This document shows, one piece after another, positions 26,545-34,462 of a stretch of 64,000 nucleotides of DNA. How positions within the stretch are numbered: the stretch's first letter is position 1; the number at the start of each line of letters is the position of its first letter. The translations under genes and the position numbers were made by a program. The notes under the pieces were generated by a model that worked only from the letters and a program-made list of their open reading frames with translations, was not told the DNA's origin and did not search any database. The stretch spans positions 1,031,233 to 1,095,232 of the forward strand of contig JAFDZW010000005.1 of the NCBI GenBank assembly GCA_018266755.1, written 5' to 3'. The stretch comes from Bacteroidota bacterium (GTDB lineage: Bacteria > Bacteroidota > Ignavibacteria > Palsa-1295).

Positions 26545-27225
26545 TTACGTGCTGCTTTTGCTGAAGCGGATGATATGCAGCTTCTCGAATTTGTTCTCCG
26601 TCTTCGAGAGCAATCGCGAGATGTTCGTTCGGTGGCGGTAGATCAAGAATAGCGCAATGCCGATCGCTCCGATGATGAGCGTGTGATAGCCGTAGATATC
26701 GACCCCGAACACATTCTGGCGCACGAACATCGTCGTCGGGAACATCACTGCCGCCGTGATCGACCCGAGCGATACGTAGCCCGACGCGAAGAGCACGAGC
26801 AGGAAGATACCGACCGCGACTGCCGTCTCGACCGGCGCAATCGTCACGAGCATGCCGAGCGTCGTGTTGATACTCTTTCCACCCTTCCAGCCGGCGAAGC
26901 ATGTATAGCTATGTCCGAGCACCGCCGCCGCACCTGCGAAAAAGCGGAACACGGTAATGTCCTGGAACGGCGTGTGATTATGGAACGGCAGCCCGTTGAA
27001 AATGTAGGTGGCGATGAGAACGGCGGCTACACCCTTTGCAATATCGAGTACCTGGATGAGAACCCCAAGTTTCCAGCCCAGAACCCGGAAGGCGTTCGTC
27101 GAGCCCATATTCCCGGATCCCTTGGTTCGTAAATCGAACCCGCGGAAGCGTTTACTGACAATAACACCAAAGGGGATCGCGCCGAGAAAATACCCAACGC
27201 TAATTACCAGAAGAATACTGATCAT
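26545..27225 (-). CDS. plsY: Acyl-phosphate:glycerol-3-phosphate acyltransferase
   Basis: The protein is 226 residues long with five predicted membrane helices. It transfers the acyl group from acyl-phosphate to glycerol 3-phosphate, the first step of phospholipid synthesis with PlsX. The PlsY signatures are all readable: GYFLGAIPFGVIVSKRF, then RTKGSGNMGSTNAFRVLG (glycerol-phosphate site), then LGHSYTCFAGWKGGK in the third loop. It is slightly longer than the usual 200 residues because of a basic C-terminal tail. It stands between the GH57 gene (87 bases away) and a hairpin repeat, all on the minus strand. Confidence 0.93.
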   Translation of the reverse strand: MISILLVISVGYFLGAIPFGVIVSKRFRGFDLRTKGSGNMGSTNAFRVLGWKLGVLIQVLDIAKGVAAVLIATYIFNGLPFHNHTPFQDITVFRFFAGAAAVLGHSYTCFAGWKGGKSINTTLGMLVTIAPVETAVAVGIFLLVLFASGYVSLGSITAAVMFPTTMFVRQNVFGVDIYGYHTLIIGAIGIALFLIYRHRTNISRLLSKTENKFEKLHIIRFSKSST

Positions 27226-27337
27226 TCTATATAAATCCCTGAACTAGTAGTTGCGACTCAATAAAACACCTGTCGCGACAAGAATGTTCTGCCCGAAATG
27301 TGTCGGCAGAAGCCCCGTTTGAACGCATTATTCAGCC

Positions 27338-27420
27338 GTCATTCTGAGCGAAGCGAAGAATCCCTTGATGAAACCCTGTGAGGCTCCGCCGAAGGGATTC
27401 TTCGCTTCGCTCAGAATGAC
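27338..27420. repeat. GTCATTCTGAGC hairpin repeat, copy 3
   Basis: The most perfect copy: GTCATTCTGAGCGAAGCGAA and its partner arm pair almost without mismatch around the loop TGATGAAACCCTGTGAGGCTC and CGCCGA. It sits between ispD and plsY, same orientation as copies 1 and 2. Confidence 0.92.
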
Positions 27421-27452
27421 GGTAGAGTGATAATTGCTATGGCTCGGGAGCA

Positions 27453-28133
27453 TCACCGACGCAGCAGCAACGCAACCCGTTCGAGATCGTCAGGATAGGT
27501 CACCTTCATCATCCGCTCATTGCCAAGGACCAGCTTCACGGCAACTCCTGCGCGTTCCAGCAGTTCGGCTTCGTCGGTCCCTTCGTATCCGCGAATTCGC
27601 GCTTCATCCATTGCCTTCAGAAGAAGCGCGCGTCGGGCTCCCTGCGGAGTCTGCGCGCGCCACAACGACGCTCGCGAGATTGTCGCTGCCGAAAATCCGT
27701 CAGCCTCTCGCTTCAGTGTATCGACGACCGGTATCGCCGCAAGTGCAGCGCCATGACGGTCGATCGCCTCTATGATTGCGCTGATTACCGCAGCGTCGAT
27801 CCCGGGACGAGCGGCATCGTGGACTAGCACCAACTCACTCGCTGCGCCGATGGATAATTGTGCAAGGCCGTTCGAAACGGATGCCTGGCGCGTCTCGCCG
27901 CCAAGGACCATCTCGATGCGTCCGTCACCGAATACAGTTGCAACCTCATCTGCAATCTGCGACCGCACATCCTTGCTTACGACGAGGACGATGCGCCGCA
28001 CCAGTTCGTGCGAAGCGAACACATCCAGCGAGTGACGATAGAGCGGCTTCCCGAGCAATTGCAATAGCTGCTTCGGAGCCCCGAAGCGCGTGCCTGAGCC
28101 TGCGGCGACGATGATGACGTCGGTGGTATGCAT
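27453..28133 (-). CDS. ispD: 2-C-methyl-D-erythritol 4-phosphate cytidylyltransferase
   Basis: The protein is 226 residues long. It joins CTP and methylerythritol phosphate in the non-mevalonate isoprenoid pathway. The nucleotide-binding loop is VAAGSGTRFGAPKQ (9-22), VLVHDAARPGI is the central IspD signature, and KVTYPDDLERV closes the protein in the usual way. The start is the ATG at 28133; a frame extending to 28175 adds 14 residues before the conserved beginning and is unlikely. The neighbours are a toxin-antitoxin pair upstream and plsY downstream, separated from plsY by a hairpin repeat. No ispF fusion is present. Confidence 0.93.
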   Translation of the reverse strand: MHTTDVIIVAAGSGTRFGAPKQLLQLLGKPLYRHSLDVFASHELVRRIVLVVSKDVRSQIADEVATVFGDGRIEMVLGGETRQASVSNGLAQLSIGAASELVLVHDAARPGIDAAVISAIIEAIDRHGAALAAIPVVDTLKREADGFSAATISRASLWRAQTPQGARRALLLKAMDEARIRGYEGTDEAELLERAGVAVKLVLGNERMMKVTYPDDLERVALLLRR

Positions 28134-28210
28134 GTGAGTCGAATGCAACAGGAGACGCTCGGGGTTCGCTCCCATGCAATTGAAGTGTCTGAGCGATTAC
28201 AGCAGTTCTG

Positions 28211-28588
28211 TTAGTTGGAGGTCGAACGAAGGGGCAACAACTTGATGCGAGCGCGATATTCGTCAATGGTAAGCAATGCCCCACTTGTGAGTGCCTCCGC
28301 ATGTGCTTGTAACGAACGAATCACCGTCGCTCCCAGATGCTCAACGGACACATCCTGTGTTCGTACGTGTACCACACTGGGTCCGATCGCTCCGGTTAGC
28401 GCAAGAATGGTACCGAAATCAAGGTCGTGGGTAAAGACAATGTGCTGGTGTTCACGAGCCCATGTAAAGATCAATTGATCCGGCGCATCGAGAGGACCGA
28501 TCGCTCTCCAATGAATGGCTGATATGCCTGCTGCCTGCAGCGTCTCGACCCACGAAGGCGAGAGGTTCACGTCATTGACGACCTGCAT
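28211..28588 (-). CDS. PIN-like toxin of the DUF5615 family
   Basis: The protein is 125 residues long. DUF5615 proteins have a PIN-like nuclease fold and are usually paired with a DUF433 antitoxin. The family landmarks are an early acidic residue in NDVNLSPSWVETL, the segment IVFTHDLDFGTILAL with the catalytic Asp pair, and PSVVHVRTQDV. The first acidic site is NDVNLS where many relatives have DENL, which may matter for metal binding. The ATG at 28588 lies two bases after the antitoxin stop, so the pair is translationally coupled. A longer frame to 28633 overlaps the antitoxin and is not needed. Confidence 0.85.
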   Translation of the reverse strand: MQVVNDVNLSPSWVETLQAAGISAIHWRAIGPLDAPDQLIFTWAREHQHIVFTHDLDFGTILALTGAIGPSVVHVRTQDVSVEHLGATVIRSLQAHAEALTSGALLTIDEYRARIKLLPLRSTSN

Positions 28589-28590
28589 AT

Positions 28591-28821
28591 TCAGGCATCG
28601 GCCAACGGCGTTTCGATTTCTTCCGAACGCCACGCCGCATACGCGAGCGCTTGTCGGATGTCAGCTACTTCGAGATAATCGTACACCTTCAGGATATCCG
28701 TTTCCGATTTGCCCGAAGCAAGCAATCCGACGATTGTCCCGACCGTAATGCGCATACCACGGATACATGGTTTGCCTCCCATCACTGCCGGATCAAGAGT
28801 GATTCTGGATAATTCTCGCAT
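28591..28821 (-). CDS. DUF433 antitoxin
   Basis: The protein is 76 residues long, the standard DUF433 size. The family core reads ITLDPAVMGGKPCIRGMRIT (7-26), then VGTIVGLLASGKSETDILK, and ends in a helix (LEVADIRQALAYAAW). The helix-turn-helix-like fold is thought to neutralise the partner PIN-like toxin and repress the operon. It precedes the toxin gene, the usual order. The ATG at 28821 starts MRELSRI; an upstream extension to 28962 is Cys/Arg-rich and not coding-like. Confidence 0.87.
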   Translation of the reverse strand: MRELSRITLDPAVMGGKPCIRGMRITVGTIVGLLASGKSETDILKVYDYLEVADIRQALAYAAWRSEEIETPLADA

Positions 28822-28894
28822 ACTAATACATAACAGCATGCCGCGAGTGCTGTTCCCACGCGGTGCGGACCGTTGAGTTTGCACCGCGCAGGTA

Positions 28895-30169
28895 TTACAG
28901 CGAGAACATCGTGCGCATGAGCATCTTCGGCGAACGGATCTTGCCGGCAACGACGATAGCAACCAAACCGATCAGCACCTCGGCGCCACCGCTGCCGACG
29001 AGCACCGGTCCCGAACCGAGCGACTTCGCGATCGGGATACCGATAATCACTGACAGCATCAGTGCCGGACCGCGCTGTGCGCTATAGAGCGAGAACACGC
29101 GGCCGCGATGTTCATCGTCCGTATTCTCCGTAATAGCTGTTGTGATGCCGACATAGAATGCCGAACCGATGATGCCGAAAAGTCCGAACATACACACCAT
29201 CGGCACCAGCCCATGCAGCGACGTGAATGTCATCAGGACCCCACCATCGAGCAACGCGATTACGGCGATATTTACCTTCCCGCGTCGTTTCGAAATATCG
29301 AATGGATGTCTCTCCTTTGGCAATTGCGACATCAAGAGCCCCCCCACGATGCCGCCGATTCCCATCGACGAAATCAGCCAGCTGAGTTCGCGCGTCCCGC
29401 CCCCGAACGCTTCGCGGATGTACACGAAGATCAACGGAAATTGCATGCCGACGGCAAGATGAAAACTTCCCATCAAGATGAACAAGAACATCAGCGTCGG
29501 ATTACCGCGCACAGCTCGTAATCCGCCCGAGATCTCGTCGACGAAGCGATGCGAGTCGCGCTGAGTCGTTGTTACTCGTTCGAGATCGATCACGAGCGCC
29601 GCCGAGAACAGGAAGCTCGCCGCATTGATGAGGAACGCGATGCGAAACCCCATCGTCCCGATGAGCAAGCCGCCGATCGCCGGACCGAGAATCATCACGA
29701 GCGACAGCAGGCTTTGGCGAAATCCGTTTGCCTGCACGATCTGGCCGTCGGGGATGTAGTGCGGTTCGAGCGCCGAACGCGACGGATCGAAGAGCTGCGT
29801 AAACGCGGCTGCACAAAACCCGCAGACGAAGTACAGCCACAACTCGTTCGCCATCGCTGCGAGGATAAAGATCACTGCGCGTGCGAGATCGGCAACGAGC
29901 AGCATTCTGCGCTTATCGTAGCGATCGATGATGATCTGCACCAAAGGCAGTGCAATCAAGCCCGCGAACATCTCCGCGACGGAAATACCGCCGATCGCAT
30001 AAACATCTTCGCTGCCGGCAGAGACGGCGGCAAGAAATGCCAGATAGCCGAGTTGATCCCCGAGCCCGGAGACGAACGAAGCCACCAGCAACCGCCGGAA
30101 CGACCGATGAGCCGTTACGCGCCTGACGTTCGAGACGTAGTTCGATATGTTTGTGACGACAGAATTCAC
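28895..30169 (-). CDS. MFS transporter, probable drug-efflux type
   Basis: The protein is about 424 residues long with 12 predicted membrane helices. The motif A equivalent is DRYDKRRMLL between helices 2 and 3, and GPAIGGLLIGTMGFRIAF matches helix 5 of MefA-type (MFS_3) efflux pumps. The substrate is unknown; macrolide or other lipophilic compounds are family guesses. The start is uncertain: no ATG lies near the first helix, so I choose the GTG at 30169 (VNSVVTNISNYV). An ATG at 30280 would add 37 residues with little coding character. The gene points the same way as the HU and TPR genes upstream but is 300 bases away. Confidence 0.8.
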   Translation of the reverse strand: MNSVVTNISNYVSNVRRVTAHRSFRRLLVASFVSGLGDQLGYLAFLAAVSAGSEDVYAIGGISVAEMFAGLIALPLVQIIIDRYDKRRMLLVADLARAVIFILAAMANELWLYFVCGFCAAAFTQLFDPSRSALEPHYIPDGQIVQANGFRQSLLSLVMILGPAIGGLLIGTMGFRIAFLINAASFLFSAALVIDLERVTTTQRDSHRFVDEISGGLRAVRGNPTLMFLFILMGSFHLAVGMQFPLIFVYIREAFGGGTRELSWLISSMGIGGIVGGLLMSQLPKERHPFDISKRRGKVNIAVIALLDGGVLMTFTSLHGLVPMVCMFGLFGIIGSAFYVGITTAITENTDDEHRGRVFSLYSAQRGPALMLSVIIGIPIAKSLGSGPVLVGSGGAEVLIGLVAIVVAGKIRSPKMLMRTMFSL

Positions 30170-30486
30170 GGGTATAGATATCCCGATCCTGCAACCAGGT
30201 TGTAACAATAACGTGCTGGCGTATGAGCGCGTACAAGCGAAGTGAATGTGTATCCTTCCGTAGGATGCTTCGAACCGCAATCAATGGCACGATTAACCGT
30301 TTTGCAGGAGGGTTAAGTGTATTAACTGCGAAGCGGAGGATTTGTTACAGGCCGTGGAGAGAAAAATCGGCTTCTTAGAAACTCCGAATGATCGGCATGT
30401 AGGACCATTTCACCCTTGCACGGATGAAGCGTCCGTGCCATTGTTCATACCGTAACGCATCATCTCACATCAGCACGTGCCCGACA

Positions 30487-31266
30487 TTACTGGCCCATTC
30501 CGCCGCCAGCAGCACCGCCGGGATTTGGGTTGGATTTGATCTTTGCGATCTCGGCCAGAACTTCGTCGATATTCTTGACCATCTCGGTTTCGCCTTTCTT
30601 TTCGGCGGCGGCGCGAGCGCGGTTGAAATAGCCTTCGGATTTTTCGATGGCTGTCTTCTTATCCGGGAAGGCTTGCACCGATAGGAGGCCGGCGTTGAAG
30701 AGTCCCTTTACATGTTCGGGATCGATCTTCAGCGCCTTTTCGATCTCGTCGATGGCACGACGATAATCCTGGGTCGTCTGTGTCAGCACGTACGCATAAT
30801 CGATAATAGCATCCGGATCTTTCGGGTCGCCTTTCAAATATGCTTCATACTCCGTCTGCGCTTTTTGCCAGTCGTTCGCCTCGTAGAGTGCGTTTGCATA
30901 TTCTTTGTGAAATTCAGGATTTGCCGGATCGCTGGCAACGACCTTCGCAAGTGAATCCACATAGGGTTGTAGTTTCATGCGCTTTGCGAAGAGCGCAGCA
31001 GAATCGGCAGCCGCTTGCTTGCGTGCTTCGGCATGCGGGTCCTCGGCATATTTCTCCGGCGTTTTCGAGATGAAATACACGATCACACCGAGGGCGATCG
31101 TGATCATCACAATGCCGAAGAGCATCGGCGGCGGAATCTGGGGTTTTACCGGCGGGGCGCTCTTAAGCCGTTCCAGGAGAATATCTTCGGTACGAATTGG
31201 CTCGTTCGCATCCGAAGAGGACGCAGACTGACTGTCGGCAGCAAGTGGCTGATCGTTGGCTTCCAA
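30487..31266 (-). CDS. Membrane-anchored TPR protein
   Basis: The protein is 259 residues long. An N-terminal cytoplasmic stretch of about 45 residues precedes one membrane helix (MLFGIVMITIALGVIVYFI, about 48-66). Three TPR units follow (about 105-215; NPEFHKEYANALYEANDW, DPDAIIDYAYVLTQ, DPEHVKGLFNAGLL), and the tail is Gly-rich (GGAAGGGMGQ). This arrangement suggests an inner-membrane scaffold with periplasmic TPRs. It lies 19 bases after the HU gene and is probably in the same transcript. The function is not known; TPR proteins of this form often assist envelope assembly. Confidence 0.8.
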   Translation of the reverse strand: MEANDQPLAADSQSASSSDANEPIRTEDILLERLKSAPPVKPQIPPPMLFGIVMITIALGVIVYFISKTPEKYAEDPHAEARKQAAADSAALFAKRMKLQPYVDSLAKVVASDPANPEFHKEYANALYEANDWQKAQTEYEAYLKGDPKDPDAIIDYAYVLTQTTQDYRRAIDEIEKALKIDPEHVKGLFNAGLLSVQAFPDKKTAIEKSEGYFNRARAAAEKKGETEMVKNIDEVLAEIAKIKSNPNPGGAAGGGMGQ

Positions 31267-31285
31267 GGAGATGCGAAATCGTATG

Positions 31286-31594
31286 TTATGAAGAGGCTGC
31301 TGTTCGCTTTGCCTTCATTCGGTCGTTGATCATTGCACGAAGTTCACGCGAGGGTTTGAAGGTGGGGACCCAATGAACATCGAGCGGCACCTGAGCGCCG
31401 GTACGCGGGTTACGCGCCATTCGGGGTTTGCGTTCTTTCACTTTGAACGTTCCAAATCCACGAATCTCAAAGTGTTCACCCTCCGCGAGCATTTCGGAAA
31501 TGGTTTTGAAAAAGCCGTCAACCAATATCTCGGTCTCCAGCTTCGTCACGCCCGTCGCTTTCGCTACGCGATCGACTATATCCGCTTTCGTCAT
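31286..31594 (-). CDS. HU/IHF-family DNA-binding protein
   Basis: The protein is 102 residues long, slightly longer than the 90-residue norm because of a basic tail (MKAKRTAASS). The HU fold is clear: MTKADIVDRVAKATGV, the EIRGFGTFKV turn, and the DNA-inserting arm RMARNPRTGAQVPLDV with the Pro that intercalates. PTFKPSRELRAMI is the conserved C-terminal helix. It is a nucleoid-architecture protein. Several HU paralogues are normal in this phylum, so no specific gene name is given. It is the first gene of an operon with the TPR protein. Confidence 0.93.
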   Translation of the reverse strand: MTKADIVDRVAKATGVTKLETEILVDGFFKTISEMLAEGEHFEIRGFGTFKVKERKPRMARNPRTGAQVPLDVHWVPTFKPSRELRAMINDRMKAKRTAASS

Positions 31595-31730
31595 AACCGC
31601 AGTGTGGGTTGGTGAAGTCTATAAGTTTAACACAGATGCGCGGAAAAAGCGTTCGCCTTGTTTTCGCTCGCTCCTCCCTGCGAAATACTCCGGTGTGTAT
31701 GCACGCATTCGCAGCGTATAACACGCAAGA

Positions 31731-31764
31731 GGCCACGGCCTCTCTGGGGAGCGAAGCCGTGGCC
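31731..31764. terminator. Hairpin upstream of the HU gene
   Basis: A 9-bp GGCCACGGC/GCCGTGGCC stem with a 16-base loop lies just after the SnoaL-like remnant (minus strand). No T-tract follows, so it is a weak terminator call. Confidence 0.4.
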
Positions 31765-31798
31765 AATTGCGGTGGGGAAAGAAATTTGTTCGCGGTAG

Positions 31799-31951
31799 TT
31801 AGTTCTTCGTCGGTGGTTTCGCCCCCGCCCCGTCTGACGGAGCTTCCATCCGACTCGGCATCCCGAGGTCTGACATAAACTTACCCATATCCATATATCC
31901 CCAATGCTCCGTTATTGTTCCGTTCCTGATACGCACCCAGTCTTTCCCCAT
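31799..31951 (-). pseudogene. C-terminal remnant of a SnoaL-like (ester cyclase/ketosteroid isomerase fold) gene
   Basis: Fifty codons encode a recognisable C-terminal half of the SnoaL-like fold: WVRIRNGTITEHWGYMDMGK, then FMSDLGM. The usual first 90 residues are missing. Upstream the frame continues to 32047 with a Ser/Pro/Arg-rich stretch that lacks the fold, and the other frames carry stops. I read it as a decayed gene. It could alternatively be a very short expressed protein. Confidence 0.45.
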
Positions 31952-32144
31952 TCTGTGTCTCGATGGTCGTGGAATCGACTCCTGCCGTGGGGTTGCTGCG
32001 GGTGTAGCGCATGAACTAACGAGCGATGAATGTCGTGCAACTCTCAATTGATAGGATATCTGTTTTTATCGTGCATGATCGATGATCGATGTGATAGAAA
32101 TCCTCAATATCTATCCCGATCGTTCTGTGTGTGGTCTCTAACTT

Positions 32145-32152
32145 CAAATATA
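32145..32152 (-). promoter_or_regulatory. TAnnTTTG box (TATATTTG) upstream of the SnoaL remnant
   Basis: An exact consensus match on the minus strand points to the remnant at 31799-31951. It suggests the ancestral gene's promoter survives. The 299-base spacer 31952-32250 holds nothing else that I recognise. Confidence 0.35.
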
Positions 32153-32250
32153 CAACGTACGAGCGATGCTTGTGGAAAAATTCTTCCCTACTTTCCGAGG
32201 ATATTTTCTGAATACGAATTGTTTTCTGGGTCTAAGCAATACATCCTGCG

Positions 32251-33201
32251 ATGGCATCACTTGACTTTCAGATCTACCCTTTGACGAGCGGCTTTCACGG
32301 CGACTCCCGACCGACGCCAAAATCCGATCTCGTGAAGGAATACGGGTACGACACATTCGTACCGTTCACGAACTCGGCATCGAACAGCGACGAAGAGATC
32401 ACCTCGATCGCACGCGAGATCCGACGCGACATCATTCGCTCGCTTGTCGAAGCCAAGAGCGGACACTCGGGCGGACCGCTCGGCTCGTCGGATATTTTCG
32501 CGACGCTCTACTTCGGCGGCGTGATGAATCACGATCCGAAGAATCCATGGGCGGCGAATCGCGACCGGTTCATCCTTTCGGCCGGCCACATGTGCCCGGT
32601 GCTCTATGCGACGCTCGCCAACGCAGGATATTTCCCGAAAGCCGAACTGCTGACACTGCGCAAGCTCAACAGCCGCTTGCAAGGTCACCCGGGTCGCGAT
32701 ATGGGGCTGCCGGGCATCGAGAGCTCGACCGGTTCGCTCGGTCAGGGTCTAGGTATCGCCGTCGGCATGGCACTGGCCGATAAGCTCGTAACGAAGAATT
32801 CGAACCGCGTCTATGCGCTTACCGGCGACGGCGAGTTGCAAGAAGGCGAGATCTGGGAAGCAGCCATGGCCGCTGCTCATTATAAGCTCGATAACCTCTG
32901 CGTTGTCGTCGATCGCAATCATTGCCAGATCGACGGTCGTACTGATGAGGTGATGGAGATCGATCCGGTCGCCGATAAGTGGACCGCCTTCGGCTTCCAT
33001 ACGATCCACGTGAACGGACACAACATCGGCGAACTTCGCCAGGCATTTGCCGAAGCGAAGTCGACGAAAGGCAAGCCGACGTGCATCGTCGCCGAAACGT
33101 ACATGGGGCACCCGATCAGCTTCATGAACGACGACTTCCGCTGGCACGGAAAACCACCGAAGCCGGAAGAAGCCGTGAAGGCATTGGAAGAATTGCTCTA
33201 A
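32251..33201 (+). CDS. Transketolase, N-terminal (TPP-binding) subunit
   Basis: The protein is 316 residues long. Together with the next gene it forms a split transketolase, moving two-carbon units between sugar phosphates in the pentose phosphate pathway. The thiamine diphosphate motif is ALTGDGELQEGEIWEAA, and substrate-site segments SGHSGGPLGSSDI, SAGHMCPVLYA and ESSTGSLGQGL are intact. The first 45 residues (FQIYPLTSGFHGDSR onward) precede the usual start of the domain and look like a lineage-specific extension. An ATG start at 32251 is the only reasonable one. The stop and the next ATG are 21 bases apart with AGAAGGAG between. Confidence 0.93.
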   Translation: MASLDFQIYPLTSGFHGDSRPTPKSDLVKEYGYDTFVPFTNSASNSDEEITSIAREIRRDIIRSLVEAKSGHSGGPLGSSDIFATLYFGGVMNHDPKNPWAANRDRFILSAGHMCPVLYATLANAGYFPKAELLTLRKLNSRLQGHPGRDMGLPGIESSTGSLGQGLGIAVGMALADKLVTKNSNRVYALTGDGELQEGEIWEAAMAAAHYKLDNLCVVVDRNHCQIDGRTDEVMEIDPVADKWTAFGFHTIHVNGHNIGELRQAFAEAKSTKGKPTCIVAETYMGHPISFMNDDFRWHGKPPKPEEAVKALEELL

Positions 33202-33222
33202 GCGAGAAGGAGTGTAGTAATA

Positions 33223-34239
33223 ATGGAAACCGCAACAAAGACCAAGACCATGACTGACGTCGCAAGCACGAACAGCCAGAACAAGCATCCCTTCACGCTG
33301 CAGGGCAAAAAAGCAACGCGTTTCGGCTTCGGCGAAGGCCTTGTGACACTCGGCGAACGATACGATAACGTCGTCGTCCTCGGCGGAGACATCACCGGCT
33401 CGGTGATGACCTCCTACTTCAAAGACAAATTTCCGGAGCGATTCTTCTCGATGGGCATCATGGAAGCGACGGCAACACTCGTCGCAACCGGCCTCGCGCT
33501 CAGCGGCAAGATCCCGTTCTTTGCAAGCTACGGTGCCTTCGCTGCGCTGCGCAATACCGATATGCTTCGCATCAGCGTCGCCTACAACGATGCCAACGTG
33601 AAGATCGGCGGCGGCCATGCCGGCATCTCCGTCGGACCCGATGGCGCGACCCACCAGGTGCTCGAGGAAATGTCGATCCTTCGCGCGCTGCCGAATATGA
33701 CGCTCGTCGTCCCGTGCGATTTCCTCGAAGCGAAGAAAGCCACCGTCGCCATCGGCGAACACTACGGCCCCTGCTACATCCGCTTTGGCCGCACCGACAC
33801 CCCGCTCTTCACCAGCGACGACACACCGTTCGTTCTCGGCAAGGCGCAGGTCTTCCGCGAGGGCGGTGACGTTGCGATCGCCGCCTGCGGACCGATGGTC
33901 TGGGAAGCGCTCGTCGCAGCCGACGAATTGCAGAAGCAGGGTATCGACGCCCGCGTGATCAATGTCTCGACCATTAAGCCGCTCGATAACGAAACGATCT
34001 TGAAGGCAGCGAAAGAATGCGGTGCTATCGTCACGGCGGAAGAGCACCAAATCACGGCCGGCCTCGGCGGCGCGATCGCAGAGCTGCTTGTCAAAGAGCA
34101 CCCGACCCCAATGGAATTCGTCGGCGTCAAAGACAGCTTCGGCGGCTCCGGCGACCCCGACGAGCTCATGAAGCTCTTCGGCCTCACGAGCGCCGACATC
34201 GTCGAAGCGGCGAAAAAAGTAATCGCCCGCAAGAAGTAA
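33223..34239 (+). CDS. Transketolase, C-terminal (pyrimidine-binding and regulatory) subunit
   Basis: The protein is 338 residues long and carries the Pyr domain plus the transketolase C-terminal domain. The glutamate that activates thiamine diphosphate is in FFSMGIMEATATLVATG. Other landmarks are ARIINVSTIKPLD-like strands (RVINVSTIKPLD) and TAEEHQITAGLGGAIAELL near the end. The first 25 residues are polar and variable. The gene is the second of a two-gene operon with strong ribosome-site spacing, and a terminator follows 27 bases after the stop. Either this or the upstream gene alone would be inactive, so they should work as an alpha2beta2 complex. Confidence 0.93.
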   Translation: METATKTKTMTDVASTNSQNKHPFTLQGKKATRFGFGEGLVTLGERYDNVVVLGGDITGSVMTSYFKDKFPERFFSMGIMEATATLVATGLALSGKIPFFASYGAFAALRNTDMLRISVAYNDANVKIGGGHAGISVGPDGATHQVLEEMSILRALPNMTLVVPCDFLEAKKATVAIGEHYGPCYIRFGRTDTPLFTSDDTPFVLGKAQVFREGGDVAIAACGPMVWEALVAADELQKQGIDARVINVSTIKPLDNETILKAAKECGAIVTAEEHQITAGLGGAIAELLVKEHPTPMEFVGVKDSFGGSGDPDELMKLFGLTSADIVEAAKKVIARKK

Positions 34240-34266
34240 TCCTCGAATTATTCGAAGTATTCAGTA

Positions 34267-34290
34267 GCGCCGACTGTAGTCGGCGTTATT
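34267..34290 (+). terminator. Intrinsic terminator of the transketolase operon
   Basis: CGCCGAC and GTCGGCG form a 7-bp stem with a TGTA loop, extended by A-T pairs and followed by TTATTGTTTTT. Confidence 0.8.
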
Positions 34291-34462
34291 GTTTTTGGGG
34301 CAAAACTACTGTTTGCTACCATGCGCCGGCTCAGTGGCTGATCCAGTGTGCCCAGCCTGGCTACGAACCAACCACCCCCCTTCGCGCGTTACAAACGGCT
34401 CGAATTATCGTACCCGAACGAGTCATTCATCACTGTTTTTTCGAAGTACTTACCAGTTGACC

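Noticed and set aside
32749-34101. 450-codon frame antisense to the transketolase genes
   Set aside because: Shadow of two well-conserved genes.
34289-34462. 58-residue N-terminal extension of the three-domain PPIase
   Set aside because: It runs across the region just after a terminator, and the ATG at 34463 begins a signal peptide.
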